A DNA stretch of 64,000 bases from Methylomonas sp. LW13 (lineage in GTDB: Bacteria; Pseudomonadota; Gammaproteobacteria; Methylococcales; Methylomonadaceae): positions 4,154,001 to 4,218,000 of the forward strand of contig NZ_CP033381.1 in the NCBI RefSeq assembly GCF_016865255.1, given 5' to 3'. The first letter of the stretch is position 1. Each line of letters opens with the position of its first letter. Of the stretch, positions 58,876 through 64,000 are shown piece after piece. The notes below the pieces were generated by a model. That model saw only the letters and a program-made list of their open reading frames with translations. It was not told where the DNA came from and ran no database searches. The position numbers and the translations under genes are program-made.

Positions 58876-60243
58876 TTATAAATCCGCCAGCACGGCCAGC
58901 GCTTCTTGAATGTTACTGACTGCATGGATTTGCAAGTTTTTCACCGGATCCTTGGGTTTGTTGCTCTTAGGAATAATCGCCTTTTTGAAACCATGCTTGG
59001 CCGCCTCGTTGAGCCGAGCATGGCCGTTGGCGACCGGGCGTATCTCGCCGTTCAAGCCCACCTCGCCGAAAAACACCGTGTCGTAGGGAATGATCCGATC
59101 TCGTAAGCTGGACACCACCCCGACCAGAATCGCCAAATCGGTGCTGGTTTCGCTGACCTTGATGCCGCCGACCACGTTGGCGTAAATCTCGTCGTTGCCG
59201 GTGAAGATGCCGCCGTGGCGCGACAGCACCGCCAACAGCATTGCCAGCCGGTTTTGATCCAAACCCACCGCCAAGCGGCGCGGATTGCCGTACTGGCTTT
59301 CGGTGACCAAGGCCTGAATTTCCACCAGCAACGGCCGGGTGCCTTCCCACAGCACCGTCACCACGCTGCCCGGCGACGGCTTTTCGGCGCGCGACAAAAA
59401 CATTGCCGACGGATTTTTCACTTCCTTCAAGCCGCTGCTTTCCATCGCGAAAAATCCCAGTTCGCCGACGCTGCCGAAGCGGTTTTTATCCGCGCGCAAT
59501 ACTCTAAAGCGCGAATCGTCGGTGGACGACAACACCACCTGAGCATCGACGATATGGCTCAAGGTCATCGGCCCGGCCAGAGACTGGTCCTTGGTCACGT
59601 GGCCGACCATGAAAAACGACACACCGCTGCGCTTGGCGTATTGGGTCAGATAGCTGGCGGATTCGCGCACCTGCGATACTGAGCCCGGCGCCGAATCGGA
59701 GTCGGCGGTGTACATGACTTGAATCGAATCGATGATGACCACCTTGGGCTGTTCCTCGTCCAAGACCTGGCAAATCTGCTGCACCGAGGTCTCCGCCAGC
59801 ATCTTGATGCCGGCCGTGTTCAATTGCAGACGGTGGGCGCGCTCGGCGATCTGCTGCAACGATTCCTCGCCGGACACGTACAACACCGGTAAATGCCGGG
59901 CGATATGGGCGATGGCCTGCAGCAAAATCGTGCTCTTGCCGGCCCCCGGCGCACCGCCGATCAACACCACGCTACCGGTGACGATACCGCCGCCCAGCAC
60001 CCGGTCGAACTCGGCCAGGCCGCTGGAAATCCGCTCGGCCTGCGCCAAATTGACCTCGGACAACAAACGCACCTCGCTACGCGCCCCGGCATAGCCGGAT
60101 TTGTCGCGAGCGGTCTTGCCGCCACCCAACTGCACCTCCTTGATGCTGTTCCACGCCCCGCACTGATTGCACTGCCCGGACCAGCCGGGATAATCGGCGC
60201 CGCACTCGGTGCAGACGTAGGCGGATTTGGTTTTTTTAGCCAT
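58876..60243 (-). CDS. radA: DNA repair protein RadA/Sms
   Basis: A 455-residue protein of normal length. The N-terminal C4 zinc finger is CTECGADYPGWSGQCNQC. The RecA-like ATPase has LIGGAPGAGKSTILLQAIAH (Walker A) and VVIIDSIQVMYT (Walker B), with the RadA-specific KNRFGSVGELGFF. The C-terminal Lon-like domain follows (GLNGEIRPVANGHARLNEAA). RadA drives branch migration in recombination. It is a housekeeping gene and marks host backbone. Confidence 0.97.
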   Translation of the reverse strand: MAKKTKSAYVCTECGADYPGWSGQCNQCGAWNSIKEVQLGGGKTARDKSGYAGARSEVRLLSEVNLAQAERISSGLAEFDRVLGGGIVTGSVVLIGGAPGAGKSTILLQAIAHIARHLPVLYVSGEESLQQIAERAHRLQLNTAGIKMLAETSVQQICQVLDEEQPKVVIIDSIQVMYTADSDSAPGSVSQVRESASYLTQYAKRSGVSFFMVGHVTKDQSLAGPMTLSHIVDAQVVLSSTDDSRFRVLRADKNRFGSVGELGFFAMESSGLKEVKNPSAMFLSRAEKPSPGSVVTVLWEGTRPLLVEIQALVTESQYGNPRRLAVGLDQNRLAMLLAVLSRHGGIFTGNDEIYANVVGGIKVSETSTDLAILVGVVSSLRDRIIPYDTVFFGEVGLNGEIRPVANGHARLNEAAKHGFKKAIIPKSNKPKDPVKNLQIHAVSNIQEALAVLADL

Positions 60244-60255
60244 AGCGATAAAGGT

Positions 60256-60612
60256 TTAACGATTTAGCCACAAGCCAGCCAAATCATAGCTGAGTTGTTG
60301 GTAGTGTTTGATGGCGAGCAGATATACGGCGTCAGTCGGTAAGTACAACAGCAAATAGTCCTCTAAAACATATTCACGGACCGCCGGATAATGGTCGGCA
60401 ATTCGCCCGGTCGCGCTCAGCGCTTCCACCGAGTCTGGGTTATGGCGAGCAAATAACCGACCCATTTCCGGATAACGCTCGAGATTAGGGATAACGGAGT
60501 CCTCCAAACTATCAAGCAGCCGATCATAAGCCTGCGGAAAATTGTTTACTTGCCAATAGCCTTCTATGTCTTGCAAATTGGCGAGAAAGTTATCGGTAAA
60601 ACGTACCTGCAT
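60256..60612 (-). CDS. RelE/ParE-type toxin
   Basis: A 118-residue toxin of the RelE/ParE superfamily: VRFTDNFLANLQDIEGYWQV, LERYPEMGRLFARHNPDSVE, EYVLEDYLLLYLPTDAVYLL, AIKHYQQLSYDL. It is close to the ParE plan with a longer central loop. It starts three bases after the antitoxin stop, so it is second in the operon. Confidence 0.85.
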   Translation of the reverse strand: MQVRFTDNFLANLQDIEGYWQVNNFPQAYDRLLDSLEDSVIPNLERYPEMGRLFARHNPDSVEALSATGRIADHYPAVREYVLEDYLLLYLPTDAVYLLAIKHYQQLSYDLAGLWLNR

Positions 60613-60615
60613 GGG

Positions 60616-60918
60616 TCAGGTGGATACGGATTTAGCCCGGTCTTGCTTGATTTGCTTTAACGCTTCGCGGGCATCCTGGTGACGCCCTGCATCGAGATCA
60701 GCCAATCCGCGTTCGATTTCATGCAATAACAGTAAGTGGATATGCGCACGCTCCAGGCGATGGTAGTGATCTAAGCGTTCCGCGCCGATCAACGCGGCTA
60801 CGCCTTCACCGTTTTTGGTAATGATTTTTTCCTTACCGGTTTGCACCTCGCTCACCAAAGCGGATAACTGGGTCCTGGCCTCGGAAAACGGCACTATATC
60901 GGCCACGGCAATACTCAT
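60616..60918 (-). CDS. Phd/YefM-type antitoxin
   Basis: A 100-residue protein. The N-terminal domain IVPFSEARTQLSALVSEVQT, KIITKNGEGVAALIGAERL is a clear Phd/YefM fold. The C-terminal helices (LLHEIERGLADLDAGRHQDA) bind the toxin. It precedes the ParE-like toxin on the same strand. Confidence 0.9.
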   Translation of the reverse strand: MSIAVADIVPFSEARTQLSALVSEVQTGKEKIITKNGEGVAALIGAERLDHYHRLERAHIHLLLLHEIERGLADLDAGRHQDAREALKQIKQDRAKSVST

Positions 60919-61124
60919 AACAACTCCTGAATAGTTTGCTCAAAATTTCGCTCAATATTATGAGCTTTTTGCTGATTTGCATAGCGATACCTCCCGGTTT
61001 ATCTCATCTTCGGCTGCCTATCTTTGACGCGCCAGCTTGACCACACATTTGGCGCTGTAGTGATTGGTTATGTGCCGGAGCTTACGAGTGGTTAATTCTG
61101 CCTTGTCAGATTCTCGGTAGTGCT

Positions 61125-61199
61125 CGTCATTTCGGCAGGGATAGCCGAAATCCAGACACCACGGACGGATCGAAGCTTGCCATCCAGGCGGGCATGACG
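61125..61199. repeat. Palindromic intergenic repeat (REP doublet)
   Basis: The element starts CGTCATTTCGGC, has the hairpin ATTTCGGC..GCCGAAAT (61129-61151) and ends GCGGGCATGACG, so CGTCAT is inverted at the ends. This is the usual form of dispersed bacterial REP elements. It lies in the 533-bp gap 60919-61451, which otherwise holds only weak short frames. Confidence 0.65.
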
Positions 61200-61451
61200 G
61201 CGTTGCTTAAATCTGACAAAGTAGAATTAATGGCCGGGCTTTTTGAATCTGTTTCTATCGAGCCGTTGCGGACTATGGCTCGATCTGATTCAATGGCAAC
61301 AGTCTGGCCGTTACCGGTCATTATTTCTCCGCCGGATGATATACAGAAAGGAAGATCATATGCAGATCAATAAATTATCGTGCCAAAGATCATTTTTCGG
61401 TAGATATGCCGAGCCTCAGAACCACCTCCCAGACGCTCTACTGCACTCCTG

Positions 61452-62405
61452 ATGACCTCAATACACATGCTATTTCTGGCCGCATTCACGGCGGCCGCAT
61501 CCATTGGATTTGTCTACTACCAGTCCCCTCGCTGGAACTACGTTGACCTTGTGTACTACCCTCTAGCTGCGATCGGTGTGATCTTGCTATTCTCGTCAAA
61601 CGAAGTTCAGCGCAAGCTCTTTGCCCTAAATTCAGTGGCAGAGAACAGTCGAACGGCGCTTGAGACAATGCAGCGTGAGCGGCCGAACATTGAGATAGGA
61701 GAAACGGAAGCCGCATTCGACTCAAGTTTGCAGAGCATAAAGGTCATTCGTGACTCTGCCTCCGTCTGCGCGCAGCCACCTTCGAGCGCAACCGGTCAGT
61801 GCCTAGCAGCCGTCAGATTCGCCGAGCCTACTGCTGCATTTCTGTCGACCGCGCAAGCGGCGTACCCAAACTTTGAGGACAGACTGCTGGCCTCCTGCGC
61901 AGCAGCCGACAAGTTGATTGAGAGCCTCACTAAGGGCGACAGGATGTCGTCACTTGTTGCGGGTCCTATGGCTTCCCTTTACCTGTCCGCTGTCTCTTCA
62001 CGCACTTCGCTAGTATCCGACGCACTTTCGTTCAAGGAGAATATGCAGGTCGAGATCGACAAGTTGCATCAGCAAGCGTTCAAACCAACCCATCCCGGCA
62101 GCGCTCTACTTCACGAGATTCAATACGAAGAGGCGTCCCTGGCTCAATTGATTCTTTTCGGCATCTCCAAGTGCACGACTGCCCCCAGACAGCAACTAGA
62201 GCACCTCGGAAAATGGAAGGTTTCGACACGAACCAAACAGCAAGAACTTGTGGAGATTGAGAATCAGCGGTTGGCCTTGCGAGAGCAAACGGTCAGCGCC
62301 TCGACGTTTTCTTGGATCCAGTTGAACCTCTGGCCCTACGTGCTCATAGCAGCCCTGTCGCTGAAGTTTGGTAAGGGGGTAGCAGCAGTTCGCAAAGCAA
62401 GCTGA
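61452..62405 (+). CDS. Predicted membrane protein, possible integron cassette gene
   Basis: A 317-residue protein. Two N-terminal hydrophobic segments (MLFLAAFTAAASIGFVYY and LVYYPLAAIGVILLFSS), a long helical soluble part, and a C-terminal hydrophobic segment (LNLWPYVLIAALSLKFG). No family is recognised. The TGA stop is followed after one base by GCCTAAC, the start of an attC-like sequence, the arrangement of a mobile gene cassette. Codon choice is GC-rich and differs from the neighbouring genes. Confidence 0.65.
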   Translation: MTSIHMLFLAAFTAAASIGFVYYQSPRWNYVDLVYYPLAAIGVILLFSSNEVQRKLFALNSVAENSRTALETMQRERPNIEIGETEAAFDSSLQSIKVIRDSASVCAQPPSSATGQCLAAVRFAEPTAAFLSTAQAAYPNFEDRLLASCAAADKLIESLTKGDRMSSLVAGPMASLYLSAVSSRTSLVSDALSFKENMQVEIDKLHQQAFKPTHPGSALLHEIQYEEASLAQLILFGISKCTTAPRQQLEHLGKWKVSTRTKQQELVEIENQRLALREQTVSASTFSWIQLNLWPYVLIAALSLKFGKGVAAVRKAS

Positions 62406-62406
62406 G

Positions 62407-62521
62407 GCCTAACATGTTGGTCAAACGGTCCCGCCACGGCCAGGGCGCCTCGCCTCCGCGGGTCAGTTACCTCTACGCTAATCGTTCATTCAAAAATCCA
62501 CCACGATAGACAGCGTTAGGT
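62407..62521 (+). repeat. attC-like recombination site
   Basis: It begins GCCTAAC (fits RYYYAAC) and ends GCGTTAGGT containing GTTAGGT (fits GTTRRRY). Length is 115 bp, within the attC range, and it immediately follows a stop codon. The inner L boxes pair only poorly by eye. No integron integrase is seen in the window. Confidence 0.45.
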
Positions 62522-62571
62522 CGAAAACGTTATTCAGGAAGATCTGAGTCGTCGTATACCTGAAATGTTTG

Positions 62572-64000
62572 TCAGTAAAACACCCTAAACAAACGCTGAA
62601 TCTGCCCAAACTCGTAGAGATAGGGCTGGGCCACGTCGCGGTTGGCGGCGACGACGATCAAGTCGTGGGAGAACACCGAGGTGTTGTACCAGTTGAAACT
62701 ACCATCAATGACGATGTAATCGTCAATCACGCAATATTTGCTATGGATGGGCGAATACGGCACCGGCAAGTCGTCTTGGCCATAGACCAATCCCACTCGA
62801 ATCCCAGCATCGCGCAGACGTTGCACGGCCGGTAACAGTGGTCGTGCCAATTCGTCGGCCATACTGCGCTCGACGCCGATTTTGCCTTGACGGGCCAAGT
62901 GGCCGTTGAACAGCAGCTGCACATCAACACCACGGTCGCGGGCCTGGATCAAGGCGTTGACGACGCTATCGTGGTGATCGCCCAGCAAATCGCCGATCAA
63001 AAACAAACACAACTTCAAGGAGCGGCGCGCTCTATGAATTTCCGCCAATATCGCGTGATGCGGCCGGTAAACCCTGCCATTGGCCATGGTGTGGCGGCCA
63101 AAGGTGTATAGCAGATTGAACGGACTGAGCGGATCGACGCCATACTTTTGAATCACGCCGCCGCGCTGGCTCTGGAAGATGTTATCCAGCAAGCGGCACA
63201 CACCCTTGGAATGAAAACTCATCCCGGATTCCCAATTGGCCCACCAACGATCAAAGGTGATGTTAAACGAGCCGATAATGCAATCCTCGTCGTTGAAGAT
63301 CACGAACTTGGTGTGCATGTCCGGCTCGACTTCGATCAAGTGGTGTTTGGGCGTGCAAAACACCCCCACTAGTTCAATACCGGAGCGCTTCAAGCGCGCG
63401 TAATTCTGGCTATTGGTCAGCGTCATCTTCCGCCAATCGACAATGCATTGCACCCAAACACCCTGCTGGCTGGCATGAATCAAGTGATTAATAAAATCGC
63501 CGTCGTCTATGCAATCCACGCTGACTTTGATGGTGCATAAGCGGTCTGGCTGACTGTGTTTGGCCGCGATGACTTTATCGATATGATCGTGAATAAAACG
63601 CTTGGGGTGATACGGGTGAAATTGCTGGCCCTTGGTAAATTTGGGGGTCAGTTGCAGGGAATCGAAATGATGGTTGTACCAATCCACATCACTCTGCAAT
63701 TGACCTGGGTCCAGCTCATAACTGCGGAAATGGTTGGGCGTGGCCCAATGCTCGTTGATATGGCGCTGCTGCGGGTGGTTATCCCTTAACTGGTCGCCGT
63801 CCATGAAAATATACTCATGGCGCGAGGCGATGGAATGCTCACCCAAATGCACGATAAACGAGAACTTGATGCAGCTGATCTTGCCGAACTGCCCGGAATA
63901 CGGCATCACGTAAAAATCCCGCGTCGAGCGTTTGTGCTTGTCCCATTCCACGTCATAAGCATCGGTGTCGACGATATAGGTCTCGCAAATCGACTCCCGA
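62572..64000 (-). CDS. Phospholipase D-like protein, start beyond right edge
   Basis: The C-terminal about 475 residues are present; the frame continues in open sequence to the window edge, so the GTG at 63951 is not the real start. Two HxK-type PLD motifs are visible, DMHTKFVIFNDEDCIIGSFN and PIHSKYCVIDDYIVIDGSFN, forming one active site. Near the first is the bulky WWANWESGMSFHSKGV. PLD-family enzymes act on phospholipids or nucleic acid; which one applies here is unclear. No signal peptide can be judged because the N-terminus is missing. Confidence 0.85.
   Translation of the reverse strand, partial: RESICETYIVDTDAYDVEWDKHKRSTRDFYVMPYSGQFGKISCIKFSFIVHLGEHSIASRHEYIFMDGDQLRDNHPQQRHINEHWATPNHFRSYELDPGQLQSDVDWYNHHFDSLQLTPKFTKGQQFHPYHPKRFIHDHIDKVIAAKHSQPDRLCTIKVSVDCIDDGDFINHLIHASQQGVWVQCIVDWRKMTLTNSQNYARLKRSGIELVGVFCTPKHHLIEVEPDMHTKFVIFNDEDCIIGSFNITFDRWWANWESGMSFHSKGVCRLLDNIFQSQRGGVIQKYGVDPLSPFNLLYTFGRHTMANGRVYRPHHAILAEIHRARRSLKLCLFLIGDLLGDHHDSVVNALIQARDRGVDVQLLFNGHLARQGKIGVERSMADELARPLLPAVQRLRDAGIRVGLVYGQDDLPVPYSPIHSKYCVIDDYIVIDGSFNWYNTSVFSHDLIVVAANRDVAQPYLYEFGQIQRLFRVFY

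Overview
The window looks like a chromosomal segment of a gammaproteobacterial methanotroph of the Methylomonas/Methylococcales type. The right third carries a RegB/RegA redox two-component pair, RadA, and two secreted proteins with a VPVPGAVWLFGS...GFGRRK-type C-terminal sorting signal, a mix I associate with that group. This assignment is inference from gene content; no database was searched.

The left four fifths is a stack of mobile elements in one tRNA-Lys(UUU) gene. The intact tRNA lies at 51823-51898 (minus). A 48-bp copy of its 3' part recurs at 879-926 and 28085-28132. I read three tandem elements. Element A lies mostly off the left edge; only its integrase N-terminus and a linked small gene are seen (1-878). 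Element B (about 879-28132) is a 27-kb genomic island. Element C (about 28085-51870) is a 24-kb phage-like or satellite-like element. The A and C integrases are near-identical, with shared arm-type repeats; B has its own excisionase/integrase pair and its own arm repeat.

Element B starts with toxin-antitoxin genes and fragments (VapBC, ParDE, remnants of Phd and ParE, a truncated DUF1993 gene). The main cargo is a leftward run from 18500 to 4457: SNF2 helicase, KTSC protein, 66-aa protein, SMC/RloC-like ATPase, beta-class DNA methyltransferase, MntA-HepT toxin-antitoxin, type III Res-like helicase-nuclease, then a DUF5131 (Gp37/Gp68) protein and its partner TcmP, separated by an IS5-family insertion. 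Most genes overlap or nearly abut, so this reads as one composite defence or DNA-modification island. Beyond an IS256-family element lies an integrative module (RadC, two tyrosine recombinases, an excisionase-like protein, several hypotheticals). Several genes there are broken by single in-frame stops.

Element C has AlpA- and Rha-type regulators, small and large terminase subunits, UmuDC and an SRAP protein around a shared GTTC-N7-GTTC operator, a tape-measure-like protein with a lytic-transglycosylase-like segment, four diverged paralogues of unknown function, a primase-helicase, and a replication initiator gene carrying seven palindromic iterons (a lambda-like origin). HigBA and the integrase close it. 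No capsid, portal or tail-tube genes are recognisable. At its left end about 500 bp of apparently non-coding DNA holds a chain of perfect hairpins.

Right of the tRNA the host backbone resumes: RegA/RegB, a small membrane protein, two sorted secreted proteins whose predicted mature N-terminus is histidine, a SEC-C/TPR/sulfotransferase protein, RadA, a ParE/Phd pair, a palindromic intergenic repeat, a membrane protein followed by an attC-like sequence, and the start-less part of a phospholipase D-like protein running off the right edge.
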